Positions 17,767 through 27,835 of a DNA stretch of 64,000 bases are shown here, piece by piece; position 1 is the first letter of the stretch; each line of letters starts with the position of its first letter. The notes below the pieces were generated by a model, which made no database searches, was not told the DNA's origin, and saw only the letters and a list, made by a program, of their open reading frames with translations. Source of the DNA: Beijerinckiaceae bacterium. GTDB taxonomy: Bacteria > Pseudomonadota > Alphaproteobacteria > Rhizobiales > Beijerinckiaceae. The DNA lies in contig WSYC01000006.1 of NCBI GenBank assembly GCA_009773635.1, positions 148,715-212,714 of the forward strand, in the 5' to 3' direction. The translations under genes and the position numbers were made by a program.

Positions 17767-19211
17767 TGTTCGGCTTCGGCATTCTTTCCGGGCTTCTCGT
17801 CCTCCCGCTCGTTGGCGCCGCCTTCGTGCTTCTCCAGAAGGGCGATGAAGCCGGCCTGCGCAATGCACGCTGGGGTGCGTTCTGGGCGACGATCGTCACG
17901 TTTTTGCTCAGCCTTGTGGCATTGGCGCGTTTCGAGAACGCGAAATCCGGTTTCCAGCTCGTCGAGCGGATGGCCTGGCTCGGTGACACCATCGTCTACC
18001 AGCTTGGCGTCGACGGCATCGCGATGCCCTTCGTCATCCTGACAACGTTCCTGATGCCCTTCTGCATCGCGGCCTCGTTCTTCTCGATCAGGGATCGCGC
18101 CAAGGAATATTACGCGCTGTTCTTGGCTCTCGAAACGCTGATGATCGGCGTCTTCACCTCGCTCGATCTCGTGCTGTTCTACGTGTTCTTCGAGGCCGGG
18201 CTGATCCCGATGTTCCTGATCATCGGCATCTGGGGTGGCGCGCGGCGCATCTACGCGAGCTTCAAGTTCTTCCTCTACACGCTCTTAGGCTCGGTGCTGA
18301 TGCTGCTCGCGATCATGGCGATGTACTGGACCGTGGGCACGACGGATATCGTCAAGCTCTTGGCGTTCAAGTTCCCGTCCTCGATGCAATACTGGCTGTG
18401 GCTGGCGTTCTTTGCGTCCTTCGCGGTGAAGATGCCGATGTGGCCGGTCCACACCTGGTTGCCGGACGCACACGTCGAGGCACCGACAGCGGCTTCGCTG
18501 CCGATGTTTCCGGAGGCGAGCGTCTATTTTGCGAACATGGTGTTCGCGCTCTCGGCGATTGCCATCATCTACACCTCGCTCGTCGCGATGATGCAGGAGG
18601 ATATCAAGAAGTTGATCGCCTATTCCTCCGTCGCCCACATGGGCTTCGTGACGATGGGGCTGTTCACGCTGAACAGCCAGGGCGTGCAGGGCGCGGTGTT
18701 CCAGATGGTCAGCCACGGGCTTGTCTCCGGCGCGCTCTTCCTCTGCGTCGGTATCGTCTATGACCGCATGCACACACGCATGATTTCGGCCTATGGCGGA
18801 CTCGTGAACCGGATGCCGCTTTATGCGCTGGTGTTCCTGCTGTTCACGATGGCGAACGTTGGCCTGCCGGGCACCTCCGGTTTTGTCGGCGAATTCCTGA
18901 CGCTGCTCGGCTCCTACAAGGCGAACACCTGGGTGGCGTTCTTTGCCACCACGGGCGTGATCTTGTCTGCGGCCTATGCGCTCTGGCTGTTCGCGCGGGT
19001 TGTTTACGGCAAGCTCGAGAAGCATGAGCTCGAAGCCATCCCGGATCTCGATGCCCGCGAACTGGCGCTGCTGGTGCCTTTGGCGCTGCTCGTCATCTAT
19101 TACGGCGTTCAGCCGAACGCCATTCTGTCCATGAGCCAGGCCAGCGTCGATGCGCTGCTGGCGGCGATGAAGGCCGGGCTTGGCGGCAAACTTGCCGTTC
19201 TGGCTCAGTAA
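17766..19211 (+). CDS. nuoM: NADH-quinone oxidoreductase subunit M
   Basis: NuoM (the ND4 homologue) is one of three antiporter-like proton-pumping subunits. I start it at the ATG at 17766, overlapping the nuoL stop, giving 481 residues, slightly short of the usual 500 but complete. Hallmarks are [20 protein letters not shown] with the conserved Glu, [20 protein letters not shown] with the conserved Lys and HTWLPDAH, and [18 protein letters not shown]. The C-terminus ends in a short soluble helix ([14 protein letters not shown]). Confidence 0.97.
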   Translation: MFGFGILSGLLVLPLVGAAFVLLQKGDEAGLRNARWGAFWATIVTFLLSLVALARFENAKSGFQLVERMAWLGDTIVYQLGVDGIAMPFVILTTFLMPFCIAASFFSIRDRAKEYYALFLALETLMIGVFTSLDLVLFYVFFEAGLIPMFLIIGIWGGARRIYASFKFFLYTLLGSVLMLLAIMAMYWTVGTTDIVKLLAFKFPSSMQYWLWLAFFASFAVKMPMWPVHTWLPDAHVEAPTAASLPMFPEASVYFANMVFALSAIAIIYTSLVAMMQEDIKKLIAYSSVAHMGFVTMGLFTLNSQGVQGAVFQMVSHGLVSGALFLCVGIVYDRMHTRMISAYGGLVNRMPLYALVFLLFTMANVGLPGTSGFVGEFLTLLGSYKANTWVAFFATTGVILSAAYALWLFARVVYGKLEKHELEAIPDLDARELALLVPLALLVIYYGVQPNAILSMSQASVDALLAAMKAGLGGKLAVLAQ

Positions 19212-19222
19212 GGGAAACAATC

Positions 19223-20662
19223 ATGAACCAGATCATTTCCCCCATTCCGGCCTTCGGCCCCGCGCTGCCGGAAATCGTGCTCTCGGTCGCCGCCCTCGGG
19301 CTGGTGCTGCTCGGCGCCATCAAGGGCGATGGCGCGAAGAAGCTGATCGACATGATCGCCATCGCCGCGCTGGTGATTGCGGGCTTCATCCTGCTCGAAG
19401 GCACCGGCCGGGTCTCGACCTTCAACGATGCCTTCGTCGTCGATGGTTTCGCCCGTGCGATGAAAATCCTGACGCTTACCGGCTCCATCGCCGCGATTGT
19501 GCTGTCCTCGCGCTTCCTCGTCGAGGAGAAGCTTGCGCGCTTCGAATACACGATCCTCATCCTGCTCGCGACCGTGGGCATGATGATGATGTGCTCGGCG
19601 AATGAGCTGATCTCGCTCTATCTCGGTGTCGAATTGCAGAGCCTTGCGCTCTATGTGGTCGCGGCCTTCCACCGCGATAACGTGAAATCCTCGGAAGCGG
19701 GCCTCAAGTATTTCGTGCTCGGTGCGCTCTCCTCCGGCATGCTGCTCTATGGCATGAGCCTCGTGTACGGCTTCACCGGTTCGGTGACCTTCCCGACGAT
19801 CGCCAAGGCGGTGACCGGCGGGCACGGCTCGGGCGTCATGATCGGCCTCGTGTTTATCGTTGCAGGCCTCGCCTTCAAGATGAGCGTCGTGCCGTTCCAC
19901 ATGTGGACGCCGGACGTTTATGAAGGTTCGCCGACGCCGGTCGCGGCTTTCTTCGCGACAGCGCCGAAGATGGCGGCGGTCGCCATGACCACCCGCATCC
20001 TGATTGATGCCTTCCTCCCGATCATGAAGGACTGGCAGCCGATCATCGCGTTTGCGGCCATCATGTCGATGGTGCTGGGGGCGTTCGCGGCCATCGGGCA
20101 GAACAACATCAAGCGGCTGATGGCCTATTCCTCGATCGGCAACATGGGTTATGCGCTCGTCGGCCTCGCCGCCGGCACGGTGCAGGGCATCGAGGGCGTC
20201 GTGATCTTCATGACGATCTACCTTGCGATGACGCTTGGCGTGTTCGCTGTCATCCTCGCCATGCAGGTAGGGGGCAAGCGGCTCGAGAGTGTCTCGGATC
20301 TCGCCGGCGCGTCGCGCACCAATCCGGGGCTCGCCTTCGTGATGGCGGCGCTGCTGTTCTCGCTGATCGGGATTCCGCCGCTCGCCGGGTTCTTCGGCAA
20401 GTTCTATGTCTTCGCCGCCGCAATCGAGGCGAAATTGTTCGCGCTCGCGGTGATCGGCATCGTCGCCAGCGTCGTCTCGGCGTTCTACTATCTCCGCATC
20501 ATCAAGGTGATGTATTTCGACGCACCGGCCCCGGCCTTCCAGCAGGCGGGGATTGAAATCCGTGGCGTCATGTGGGCCTCGGCGGCCTTCGTGGTGCTGT
20601 TCGTCGTCATCGCCAATCCGATCCGCTCGATGGCGGCAGCCGCTGCCAAGTCGCTGTTCTGA
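19223..20662 (+). CDS. nuoN: NADH-quinone oxidoreductase subunit N
   Basis: NuoN (the ND2 homologue) is the third antiporter-like pump and the last gene of the operon. The 479-residue protein has SANELISLYLGVELQSLALY with the conserved Glu, LAFKMSVVPFHMWTPDVYEG with the conserved Lys and the HMWTPDVYEGSPTPV signature, and QNNIKRLMAYSSIGNMGYAL. Length and start (GGGAAACAATC before ATG) are normal. About 30 bases separate it from birA, with no terminator seen, so the next genes may be co-transcribed. Confidence 0.98.
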   Translation: MNQIISPIPAFGPALPEIVLSVAALGLVLLGAIKGDGAKKLIDMIAIAALVIAGFILLEGTGRVSTFNDAFVVDGFARAMKILTLTGSIAAIVLSSRFLVEEKLARFEYTILILLATVGMMMMCSANELISLYLGVELQSLALYVVAAFHRDNVKSSEAGLKYFVLGALSSGMLLYGMSLVYGFTGSVTFPTIAKAVTGGHGSGVMIGLVFIVAGLAFKMSVVPFHMWTPDVYEGSPTPVAAFFATAPKMAAVAMTTRILIDAFLPIMKDWQPIIAFAAIMSMVLGAFAAIGQNNIKRLMAYSSIGNMGYALVGLAAGTVQGIEGVVIFMTIYLAMTLGVFAVILAMQVGGKRLESVSDLAGASRTNPGLAFVMAALLFSLIGIPPLAGFFGKFYVFAAAIEAKLFALAVIGIVASVVSAFYYLRIIKVMYFDAPAPAFQQAGIEIRGVMWASAAFVVLFVVIANPIRSMAAAAAKSLF

Positions 20663-20693
20663 TGCCTCTGCCGCCTGATCGAACGGAAAGCCG

Positions 20694-21518
20694 GTGACCA
20701 TTTTTCCTGATCATGCGGCGGATATGGAATTGTCGCAAACGGCAGCCGCTGCCGGGTTCCAGCTTCTGCACGTCACCCGTGCGGAATCGACCAATGTTGC
20801 CGCCTTGCGCGCTGTTGAGGCGGGGGCGGACCGGTTCTGGGTCGTCGCTGACGAGCAGAGCGCGGGGCGGGGGCGCCATGGCCGCACCTGGCAATCGCCG
20901 CCCGGCAATCTCTATGCGAGTGTGGGGCTGAACGCGCCGTGCCCGCCGGCATCAACGCCGTTGCTGGGGTTCGTCGCGGGGCTGAGCCTTGCCGAGGCGA
21001 TCCTGGCGCTGGCACCTGATCTTGCCGGCGCGTTGCATCTGAAGTGGCCGAATGACTGCCAGCTTGATGGCGCGAAGCTCGCCGGCATCCTGCTCGAAGG
21101 CACGAGCCTTCCGGGCGGGAAAACCGGCGTCGCGGTTGGCATCGGCGTCAACATCGCGCATTTCCCCGAGGGGCTCGACCAGCGCGCGACCGCGCTGGCG
21201 CTGCACGTGGATGGGATCGATCCTGCTTCATTGTTCGAGGCGCTTTCGACCCGCATTGCGGCCAATCTGGCGCTGTTTGGCGCAGGTGACGGGTTCGCCG
21301 CCATCCGCGAGGGCTGGCTGCGCCATGCCTTGCCCTTGGGAACCAGATTGCGCGTTCGCCTGCCGTCGGGCGAGCGCCACGGAGCCTTTGCCGGGCTCGA
21401 CGAGACGGGGCATCTCCTGCTTGAAACCAACGGCGTCACGGAGACGGTCATGGTCGGGGATGTTTTCCCCGTCACGGACGTGCTTTCGCCCGAAGCCGCA
21501 TTGAGGACCGTTGGATGA
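20694..21518 (+). CDS. birA: Biotin-[acetyl-CoA-carboxylase] ligase
   Basis: BirA attaches biotin to the carrier domain of acetyl-CoA carboxylase and other carboxylases by way of biotinyl-AMP. The 274-residue protein lacks the N-terminal DNA-binding domain, so it is a monofunctional ligase (no biotin repressor role). Family motifs are GRGRHGRTWQSPPGNLYAS (biotin/ATP loop), LKWPNDCQLDGAKLAGILLE and VAVGIGVNIAHFPEG. I use the GTG start at 20694, preceded by GGAAAG; there is no good ATG before the conserved domain. The order nuoN-birA-rnj is common in rhizobia, and its stop overlaps the RNase J start by ATGA. Confidence 0.93.
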   Translation: MTIFPDHAADMELSQTAAAAGFQLLHVTRAESTNVAALRAVEAGADRFWVVADEQSAGRGRHGRTWQSPPGNLYASVGLNAPCPPASTPLLGFVAGLSLAEAILALAPDLAGALHLKWPNDCQLDGAKLAGILLEGTSLPGGKTGVAVGIGVNIAHFPEGLDQRATALALHVDGIDPASLFEALSTRIAANLALFGAGDGFAAIREGWLRHALPLGTRLRVRLPSGERHGAFAGLDETGHLLLETNGVTETVMVGDVFPVTDVLSPEAALRTVG

Positions 21519-23191
21519 AAGCCCAGAACCAGACAGACAATCTCGTTTTCGCTGCCCTCGGGGGCCTGGGCGAAATCGGGATGAACATGGCGCTTTACGG
21601 CGTCGGCACCACCAGGAAACGGCAATGGCTGATGGTCGATTGCGGCGTTGCCTTCGCGGGCGAGGATCTTCCGGGCGTCGATCTCATTTTCCCGGACCCC
21701 GGCTTCATCGTCGCGGAACGCAAGAACCTTCTGGGTATCATCATCACGCATGCACATGAGGATCATTTCGGGGCGCTGGCGGATTTGTGGCCGCGCCTTG
21801 GCGCGCCGGTCTACATGACGCCGTTTTCCGCGAACCTGCTGGAAGCACGGAGGTTGTCCGAGCCGGGCGCGCCGCGCATTCCGGTGCGCGGTATTTCCCA
21901 AGCGAGCCGCTTCACGCTCGGGCCCTTTGATATCGAGACCATTCCGGTCGCGCATTCGATCCCGGAGTCGATGGCACTCGCCATCCGCACCGCGCATGGC
22001 ACCGTGCTGCATACCGGCGACTGGAAGATCGACGAGACGCCGATTGTCGGCCTGCCGACGGATGGCAATCGCCTGAAGGAAATCGGCGACGAGGGCGTGC
22101 TCGCGCTCGTCTGCGACAGTACCAACGTGACGCGCGAGGGCATTTCGCCTTCCGAAACCGAGGTGCGCGAAAGCCTGCGCCAGCTCATCCTGAGTGCGAA
22201 GGGCAGGGTGGCGGTGACGACCTTCGCCTCGAACGTCGCCCGCATCCGCTCGGTGGCGGAAGCGGCGGCGGAGGCGGGCCGCGAAGTGATCCTCGTCGGG
22301 CGCGCGATGGACCGGGTGAAGGATGTCGCGGCCGAACTCGGCATGCTCGACGGCATCGCGTCCTTCCGTTCTGCTGACCGCTTCAAGACGCTGGCGCGCG
22401 ACAAATGCGTGCTGCTGCTCACCGGCAGCCAGGGCGAGCAGCGCGCGGCGTTGGCGCGGGTCGCGGAAGGCGAGCACCCGGAGGTGACGCTCGCTGCCGG
22501 TGATACCGTGGTGTTTTCCTCGCGCACCATTCCCGGCAACGAGAAGGGCGTCGGCAAGATCGTCAACAGCCTTGCCAAAATGGGCGTTGAGATCATCACC
22601 GATCGCGATGCGCTGGTGCATGTCTCCGGCCATCCGCGCAAGGAAGAGCTGCGCCGCATGTACGAGTGGATCCGCCCGCAGATCGCGATCCCCGCGCATG
22701 GCGAGGCGCTGCATCTTACGCTGCACCGCGAATTCGCGAAGGCGATGGGCGTGAAGGAGGTCATCCGCGCCTTCAACGGCGACCTTGTCAGCCTCGCGCC
22801 CGGTGAGGCCGCAATCATCAATCAGGTGCCGAACGGCCGGCTCGTCAAGGACGGCAACTTCATCATCCCCGCTGCGGATGCGGCGATCACAGAGCGGCGC
22901 AAGCTGAGCTTCGGCGGCCTCGTCACCATCGCACTGGGGCTCGATGATCGCGGTGTGATCGTCACCGATATCGGCGTTGAAATCGTCGGCTTGCCGAAGG
23001 AGGACGACGAGGGCGAGCCGATGGTCGAGCATATCCGCGATATCGTGGATGAAGTGTTCTCGTCGCTGCCCAAGGCCAAGCGGCGTGACCCGGAGGCGTT
23101 GCGGATCGCGATCGAGCGCGGCGTGCGCGCGGGGGTTTCGGAAATCTGGGGCAAGAAGCCGGTGACCAAGGTCTTCGTGCTCGAGGTCTGA
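21515..23191 (+). CDS. rnj: Ribonuclease J
   Basis: RNase J is a metallo-beta-lactamase/beta-CASP nuclease with 5'-exonuclease and endonuclease activity in rRNA maturation and mRNA decay. The 558-residue protein has the zinc motif THAHEDH (His79, His81, Asp83, His84), the beta-CASP region with TTFASNVARI and GRAMDRV, and HVSGHPRKEELRRMYEWIRP plus IPAHGEALHL (motifs of the active site). A start at ATG 21515 overlaps the birA stop. The full-length C-terminal domain (DEVFSSLPKAKRRDPEAL...) is present. Alphaproteobacteria of this group normally have one RNase J beside RNase E. Confidence 0.95.
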   Translation: MKAQNQTDNLVFAALGGLGEIGMNMALYGVGTTRKRQWLMVDCGVAFAGEDLPGVDLIFPDPGFIVAERKNLLGIIITHAHEDHFGALADLWPRLGAPVYMTPFSANLLEARRLSEPGAPRIPVRGISQASRFTLGPFDIETIPVAHSIPESMALAIRTAHGTVLHTGDWKIDETPIVGLPTDGNRLKEIGDEGVLALVCDSTNVTREGISPSETEVRESLRQLILSAKGRVAVTTFASNVARIRSVAEAAAEAGREVILVGRAMDRVKDVAAELGMLDGIASFRSADRFKTLARDKCVLLLTGSQGEQRAALARVAEGEHPEVTLAAGDTVVFSSRTIPGNEKGVGKIVNSLAKMGVEIITDRDALVHVSGHPRKEELRRMYEWIRPQIAIPAHGEALHLTLHREFAKAMGVKEVIRAFNGDLVSLAPGEAAIINQVPNGRLVKDGNFIIPAADAAITERRKLSFGGLVTIALGLDDRGVIVTDIGVEIVGLPKEDDEGEPMVEHIRDIVDEVFSSLPKAKRRDPEALRIAIERGVRAGVSEIWGKKPVTKVFVLEV

Positions 23192-23213
23192 TTCAGCATC
23201 GGGGGAGTTCAGG

Positions 23214-23624
23214 ATGATCGGAAGGCTCAACCACGTCGCCATCGCGGTGAAGGATATCGCCAGCGCTTCCGCGCTCTACAGCGATACGCTGGGGGCGAAG
23301 GTGTCGCCGGTGCAGGACCTGCCGGAGCACGGCGTGCGGGTGGTGTTCGTTGAACTGCCGAACACCAAGATCGAGTTTCTCGAACCGCTTGGTGCGGCAT
23401 CCCCGATCGCCAAGTTTCTGGAGAAGAACCCGGATGGCGGCATGCACCACATCTGCTATGAAGTCAGCGATATCCGCGCGGCGCGGGACAGGCTGGTCGC
23501 GGCGGGTGCGCGCGTGCTGGGCGATGGCGAGCCGAAAATCGGCGCGCATGGCAACCCGGTGCTGTTCCTGCACCCGAAGGATTTCTTGGGCACGCTGACG
23601 GAGCTTGAGGAAGTCCCCGCCTGA
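23214..23624 (+). CDS. mce: Methylmalonyl-CoA epimerase
   Basis: This 136-residue vicinal-oxygen-chelate protein matches methylmalonyl-CoA epimerase, which interconverts the (R) and (S) forms in propionyl-CoA use. It starts MIGRLNHVAIAVKDI with the metal ligand His7, and has EFLEPLGAASPIAKFLEKN, GGMHHICYEVSDI (second His) and the C-terminal HPKDFLGTLTELEE with the metal Glu. It sits 22 bases after rnj with a GGGGGAG ribosome site. The assignment to this subfamily rather than a general glyoxalase is strong because the SPIAKFLEKNP and GGMHH signatures are specific. Confidence 0.9.
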   Translation: MIGRLNHVAIAVKDIASASALYSDTLGAKVSPVQDLPEHGVRVVFVELPNTKIEFLEPLGAASPIAKFLEKNPDGGMHHICYEVSDIRAARDRLVAAGARVLGDGEPKIGAHGNPVLFLHPKDFLGTLTELEEVPA

Positions 23625-23663
23625 GGGGTCGCAGCGGCTGGATAACGGAAGAGGGCAGGCACG

Positions 23664-23891
23664 ATGAGCATCGGCAGTTCGGTTGCGATCTTTTTCGTCA
23701 TCTGGTGGACGACGCTGTTCGCGGTGTTGCCGCTCGGCGTGCGTTCGCAGCTTGAGGCCGGTGACGTCTCGCCTGGCTCGGACCCTGGTGCGCCGGCGAA
23801 GACCCGGTTTCTCAGGATTGTGCTGATCAACACCGTCGTAGCGATTGTGTGTTTCGTGATTTTCCAGCAGTTCCTGCTGCCATTGATCTGA
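23664..23891 (+). CDS. DUF1467 family small membrane protein
   Basis: The 75-residue protein has two membrane helices (about 5-25 and 50-72) with the family signature FVIWWTTLFAVLPLGVRSQ at the start, a polar loop (EAGDVSPGSDPGAPAKTRFLRIV) and a second hydrophobic stretch. DUF1467 proteins are typical of alphaproteobacteria, often near RNase J and the epimerase gene, and have no known function. The order here (rnj-mce-DUF1467-proS) is conserved in rhizobia as I know them. Confidence 0.88.
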   Translation: MSIGSSVAIFFVIWWTTLFAVLPLGVRSQLEAGDVSPGSDPGAPAKTRFLRIVLINTVVAIVCFVIFQQFLLPLI

Positions 23892-24391
23892 GAACAGCGA
23901 ATCTATCTTTTCCGTCGTGCGAGACTGCAAAGCAGAGCCTCGACTCTGCCAATAGAGTCGCGAAAAAGAAAAAGCAGAGCCTCGGCTCTGCTTTGAAATT
24001 TTGCTTTTTCATTTTTGGACGGCCGGACGACGCGTCTTTTGGGGCATCATCCTGAGGGGTATGTTCTGATTGCTTATCCTGCCACCTTGATGGTGACCCG
24101 GAACCCCGCCTGACGCGACAACCCTTAGAGACTCAAAAAGCTTGAGTCTTCATGCGCTGCAACATTCCTGTTTTAGAATGTGACCGTCTTTGCGCCGCCC
24201 CACGTTCCGCGTTCCGGATGCCCATGGCACCGGCATGCGAGAGGCTTCACAGGCCATTTTACCGCATTTGCAAGCCGGTCGAAGTATGACAGAAGCTGAA
24301 TCGGGCAGGCGAGGCCAACAGAGGATGTCAGGCCTTGCTTTTGCCGCTATGCCATCGGACTTGCTGACCGTTCGCCTTTTTCGGAGCCACC
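23892..24391. other. 500-base intergenic region upstream of proS
   Basis: No gene is supported here. The left part has two near-identical 18-base palindromes (listed separately) that likely end the preceding operon. Further right, AGACTCAA (24129-24136) and TTGAGTCT (24142-24149) form a perfect 8-bp hairpin with a 5-base loop, which may be a second terminator or part of a leader. The promoter of proS must lie in the right-hand 200 bases, but no convincing -35/-10 pair is visible. I see no T-box-like leader. Confidence 0.5.
23932..23994. repeat. Tandem pair of 18-base palindromes with terminator-like second copy
   Basis: GCAGAGCCTCGACTCTGC (23932-23949) and GCAGAGCCTCGGCTCTGC (23974-23991) differ at one base and lie 42 bases apart. 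Each can fold. The second extends to an 11-bp arm pair, AAAGCAGAGCC (23971-23981) and GGCTCTGCTTT (23984-23994), followed by A/T-rich sequence ending in GCTTTTTC, so it may terminate transcription on both strands. A third pairing, CGACTCT with AGAGTCG (23941-23961), competes with the first palindrome, giving a possible alternative fold. Confidence 0.65.
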
Positions 24392-25714
24392 ATGCGTCTT
24401 TCCCGTTTTTTCCTGCCCACCTTGCGCGAAACGCCCAAGGAGGCCGAAATCGTCTCGCATCGCCTTGCGCTCCGGGCAGGGCTGATCCGGCAGGAATCAG
24501 CAGGGATTTACGCCTGGCTGCCGCTGGGCTTGCGCGTTCTCAACAAGATCTGCGCCATCATCCGCGAGGAGCAGAACCGCTCCGGCGCGGTCGAATTGCT
24601 GATGCCGACGATCCAGTCCGCCGATCTCTGGCGCGAATCGGGCCGTTATGACGCCTATGGCAAGGAGATGCTGCGCATCACTGACCGCCACGAGCGCGAG
24701 ATGCTGTTCGGGCCGACGAACGAGGAAATGATCACCGAAATTTTCCGCGGCTCTGTGCGCTCCTACAAGAGCCTGCCGCTGAACCTCTATCACCTCCAGT
24801 GGAAATTTCGCGACGAAGTGCGCCCGCGCTTCGGCACCATGCGTTCGCGCGAATTCCTGATGAAGGACGCCTATTCCTTCGATCTCGATCAGGCCGGCGC
24901 TGTTCATGCCTACAACCGCATGTTCGTGGCTTACTTGCGCACCTTCGAGCGCATGGGTCTCAAATCGATCCCGATGCGTGCCGATACCGGCCCGATCGGC
25001 GGCGATCTCAGCCATGAATTCATCATCCTCGCCTCAACCGGCGAGAGCGGCGTCTTCTGCCACAAGGATTATCTCGATTTTCACGTGCCGGGCCCGGAGA
25101 CGGATTTCGACTCGGTCGAGGATCTCGCCGCGATCGTTGCGAAATGGACGTCGCTCTACGCCGCGACCGAGGATATGCACGATGAGAAAGCTTTTTCGGC
25201 GGTGCCCGAGGCGGCGCGTGTTTCCGCGCGCGGCATTGAAGTCGGGCATATCTTCTATTTCGGCACCAAGTATTCCGAACCGATGAAGGCGGTTGTCGCC
25301 GGGCCGGATGGCAAGGATGTGCCGGTGCATATGGGCTCCTACGGCATCGGCCCGAGCCGGCTCGTGCCTGCGGTCATCGAGGCGAGCCATGACGAGGCCG
25401 GCATCATCTGGCCGGATGCGATTGCACCGTTCGATGTCGCGATCCTCAATCTCAAGCCGGGCGACAGCGCGACCGATCGTGTTTCCGGCGAACTCGAAGC
25501 CGCGCTTGCGGCGCGCGGGCTCGAAGCGCTGGTCGATGACACCGATGACCGGCCGGGCGGAAAATTCGCGACCGCCGATCTCATCGGGCTGCCGTGGCAG
25601 ATCATCGTCGGCCCGAAGGGGCTTGGCGAGGGCAAGGTCGAGCTGAAGCGTCGCGCCACGGGCGAGCGCGTCACGCTCTCGCCGGCGGATGCCGTCGCAC
25701 GGATCGCCGGGTGA
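24392..25714 (+). CDS. proS: Prolyl-tRNA synthetase, short bacterial form
   Basis: ProRS charges tRNA-Pro. This 440-residue enzyme is the alphaproteobacterial form, which lacks the 180-residue editing insert found between motifs 2 and 3 in E. coli; the shortness is therefore normal. Class II motif 1 lies near [20 protein letters not shown], motif 2 in [31 protein letters not shown] and motif 3 in [19 protein letters not shown]. The C-terminal anticodon-binding domain (about 340-440) contains [20 protein letters not shown]. Its stop is ten bases from the lolC start. Confidence 0.97.
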   Translation: MRLSRFFLPTLRETPKEAEIVSHRLALRAGLIRQESAGIYAWLPLGLRVLNKICAIIREEQNRSGAVELLMPTIQSADLWRESGRYDAYGKEMLRITDRHEREMLFGPTNEEMITEIFRGSVRSYKSLPLNLYHLQWKFRDEVRPRFGTMRSREFLMKDAYSFDLDQAGAVHAYNRMFVAYLRTFERMGLKSIPMRADTGPIGGDLSHEFIILASTGESGVFCHKDYLDFHVPGPETDFDSVEDLAAIVAKWTSLYAATEDMHDEKAFSAVPEAARVSARGIEVGHIFYFGTKYSEPMKAVVAGPDGKDVPVHMGSYGIGPSRLVPAVIEASHDEAGIIWPDAIAPFDVAILNLKPGDSATDRVSGELEAALAARGLEALVDDTDDRPGGKFATADLIGLPWQIIVGPKGLGEGKVELKRRATGERVTLSPADAVARIAG

Positions 25715-25724
25715 GGCGGAAATC

Positions 25725-26984
25725 GTGAACATCAAATCCCTGTTTTCCTCCTTCGAGTGGACGGTGGCATGGCGCTACCTGCGTGCGCGCCGCCGTGACG
25801 GTTTCATCTCGGTGATCGCCGGGTTTTCCTTCCTCGGCATCATGCTGGGGGTGGCGACGCTGATCGTCGTGATGGCCGTGATGAACGGCTTCCGGCAGGA
25901 GTTGATGGGCAAGATCCTTGGGGTCAATGGCCACGCCTTCATCCAGCCCTACGGCGATGGGTTGAAGGAGTACGAGTCGATCGCCGCACGGGTGAGCCGG
26001 GTAAAGGGCGTCACGCTGGCTGCGCCGATCATCGAGGGGCAGGTGCTGACGGCCTCGCAAACCGCGACCTCCGGCGCGCTGGTGCGCGGGGTGCGCGAGA
26101 CGGACCTCAAGCAGTTCAAATCGGTCGCCAAGAACATCTCGGACGGCACCCTTGACGGGTTCGACGGCTCGGAAAAGATCGCGATCGGCCGGAGGCTGGC
26201 GGGGTATCTCGGCGTCGGTGTCGGCGACAAGATCAAGCTGCTCTCGCCCAAGGGGCCGTCGACGCCGTTTGGCTCGGCCCCGCGGCAGAAATCCTACGAG
26301 GTGGCGGCGCTGTTCGAGGTCGGCATGAGCGAGTTCGATGCGAGCTTCGTCTTCATGCCGCTCGCCGAGGCACAGCTCTATTTCGATCAGGAAGGCCAGG
26401 TCGCGATGATCGAGGTTTTCGTCGAGAACGCCGACAAGATGGATGATTACGCCCCGCTGATCCGCGAGGCCGTGGGCAAGCCGCACGGGCTCACCGACTG
26501 GCGCTTCCGCAACCGCACCTTCTTCGGTGCGCTGGAAGTGGAACGCAACGTGATGTTCCTTATCCTGACGATGATCGTGTTGGTTGCCGCCCTCAACATC
26601 ATCTCCGGCCTCACCATGCTGGTGAAGGACAAGGCGCGCGGCATCGCCATTCTGCGGACCATGGGTGCGACGCGCGGCTCGGTTCTCGCGATTTTCGTGA
26701 TGACCGGAGCGGCGATCGGCGTCGGCGGCACGCTGTTCGGCTTCCTCCTTGGCCTCCTGATCGCGGCGAATGTCGAAAGCCTCCGGCAGGTAGTTTCCTA
26801 CCTCTCCGGGGCGCAGATATTTCCGCCGGAGCTTTATTTCCTCTCGAAGCTGCCGGCGGACGTGCGCCCCTCGGAAGTCGTGGTGATCGTCGTGATGGCG
26901 CTGGTGCTCTCGCTGCTGGCGACGCTCTATCCGGCGTGGCGCGCAGCCAGGCTCGACCCCGTCGAAGCCTTGCGCGGGGAGTGA
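25725..26984 (+). CDS. lolC: Lipoprotein-releasing system permease LolC/E
   Basis: This is the inner-membrane subunit of the ABC machine that releases outer-membrane lipoproteins to LolA. It has the classic architecture: an N-terminal helix (about 25-50, [28 protein letters not shown]), a large periplasmic domain (50-270), then three helices with FtsX-type motifs ([22 protein letters not shown] near 305-325) and the C-terminal [19 protein letters not shown] choose the GTG start at 25725 since the upstream ATG lies within proS; the product has 419 residues. One gene serves for both LolC and LolE, as in other alphaproteobacteria. It overlaps lolD (TGATG). Confidence 0.93.
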   Translation: MNIKSLFSSFEWTVAWRYLRARRRDGFISVIAGFSFLGIMLGVATLIVVMAVMNGFRQELMGKILGVNGHAFIQPYGDGLKEYESIAARVSRVKGVTLAAPIIEGQVLTASQTATSGALVRGVRETDLKQFKSVAKNISDGTLDGFDGSEKIAIGRRLAGYLGVGVGDKIKLLSPKGPSTPFGSAPRQKSYEVAALFEVGMSEFDASFVFMPLAEAQLYFDQEGQVAMIEVFVENADKMDDYAPLIREAVGKPHGLTDWRFRNRTFFGALEVERNVMFLILTMIVLVAALNIISGLTMLVKDKARGIAILRTMGATRGSVLAIFVMTGAAIGVGGTLFGFLLGLLIAANVESLRQVVSYLSGAQIFPPELYFLSKLPADVRPSEVVVIVVMALVLSLLATLYPAWRAARLDPVEALRGE

Positions 26985-27673
26985 TGTCGATGACCGTTCC
27001 CGCGCTTCAGCTCGCCAATGTCAGCCGCGCCTACCGGCAGGGCGAAAATACGATCACGGTGCTTGCCGGTGTCGATCTTGAAATCCGCCCCGGCGAGATG
27101 GTGGCGCTGGTCGCGCCCTCCGGGGCCGGCAAGTCGACCCTGCTGCATATCGCTGGCCTGCTCGAAAGTCCGGATTCGGGCGAGGTCTTCATCGGGGAGA
27201 CCGCGACGCACGACCTTGATGACGGTGCGCGGACACGGCTGCGGCGGACCGAAATCGGCTTCGTCTATCAGTCGCATCACCTGCTGCCAGAATTCTCCGC
27301 GCGCGAGAACGTCATCCTGCCGCAGCGGATCGCCGGGCTGAGCATCCCCGAGGCGGATGCGCGGGCGGTCGAAATCCTCGGCTTTCTCGGGTTGGGGCAC
27401 AGGCTCGACCATCGCCCTGGGGAACTCTCGGGCGGCGAGCAGCAGCGCGTCGCGATTGCGCGCGCGGTCGCCAACACGCCGCGCCTGTTGCTGGCGGACG
27501 AGCCGACGGGCAACCTTGATCCTGTGACCGGAGACCATGTGTTCGCGACGCTCTCGGCGCTGGTGAAACAATCCGGTCTGGCAGCGCTGGTTGCGACGCA
27601 TAACCTTGATCTCGCGCAGCGGATGGATCGCCGGATCACCCTCAAGGATGGCCGTGTTGTCGCCATGGCCTGA
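26984..27673 (+). CDS. lolD: Lipoprotein-releasing system ATPase LolD
   Basis: LolD is the ATPase that powers lipoprotein release together with LolC. The protein has about 229 residues from ATG 26984 (or 227 from the ATG at 26990). It has Walker [13 protein letters not shown], the Q-loop [16 protein letters not shown], signature [14 protein letters not shown], Walker [13 protein letters not shown] and the switch His in THNLDLA. The LPEFSA(x)ENV segment is typical of LolD among related FtsE/MacB ATPases. A terminator was not seen after it, only an inverted TTAACC/GGTTAA pair at 27702-27722. Confidence 0.95.
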   Translation: MSMTVPALQLANVSRAYRQGENTITVLAGVDLEIRPGEMVALVAPSGAGKSTLLHIAGLLESPDSGEVFIGETATHDLDDGARTRLRRTEIGFVYQSHHLLPEFSARENVILPQRIAGLSIPEADARAVEILGFLGLGHRLDHRPGELSGGEQQRVAIARAVANTPRLLLADEPTGNLDPVTGDHVFATLSALVKQSGLAALVATHNLDLAQRMDRRITLKDGRVVAMA

Positions 27674-27835
27674 GTGTTCCGGTCACGGTGTTTGCCATGA
27701 GTTAACCGCTTCGTCAGGTTAAAGACGGCCAGTTGACCGAGGGTTCATCCGGAAACCAAGCATGAAGGTTTCGTCGTTAGTGTCGCCCTGCTTTTCGAGG
27801 CCGAGCGCGACGTAATCGACGAATGGGCATGCAGG

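Noticed and set aside
20912..23242. A 776-codon open frame on the minus strand opposite birA and rnj
   Set aside because: It is a mirror of codon bias in GC-rich genes: the plus strand encodes clear BirA and RNase J motifs, and the minus-strand product is Arg/His/Asp-rich with no recognisable domain.
23892..24391. A T-box or other aminoacyl-tRNA riboswitch in the proS leader
   Set aside because: No T-box sequence or specifier-loop layout is visible, and T-boxes are not expected in this lineage; only simple hairpins are found.
24392..25714. proS as a truncated or deleted gene because it is much shorter than E. coli ProRS
   Set aside because: The alphaproteobacterial form naturally lacks the editing insert; motifs 1-3 and the anticodon domain are all present.
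27702..27722. TTAA...TTAA pair after lolD as a CtrA site
   Set aside because: The spacing between the two TTAA words is 13 bases rather than 7, so it does not fit the CtrA pattern.
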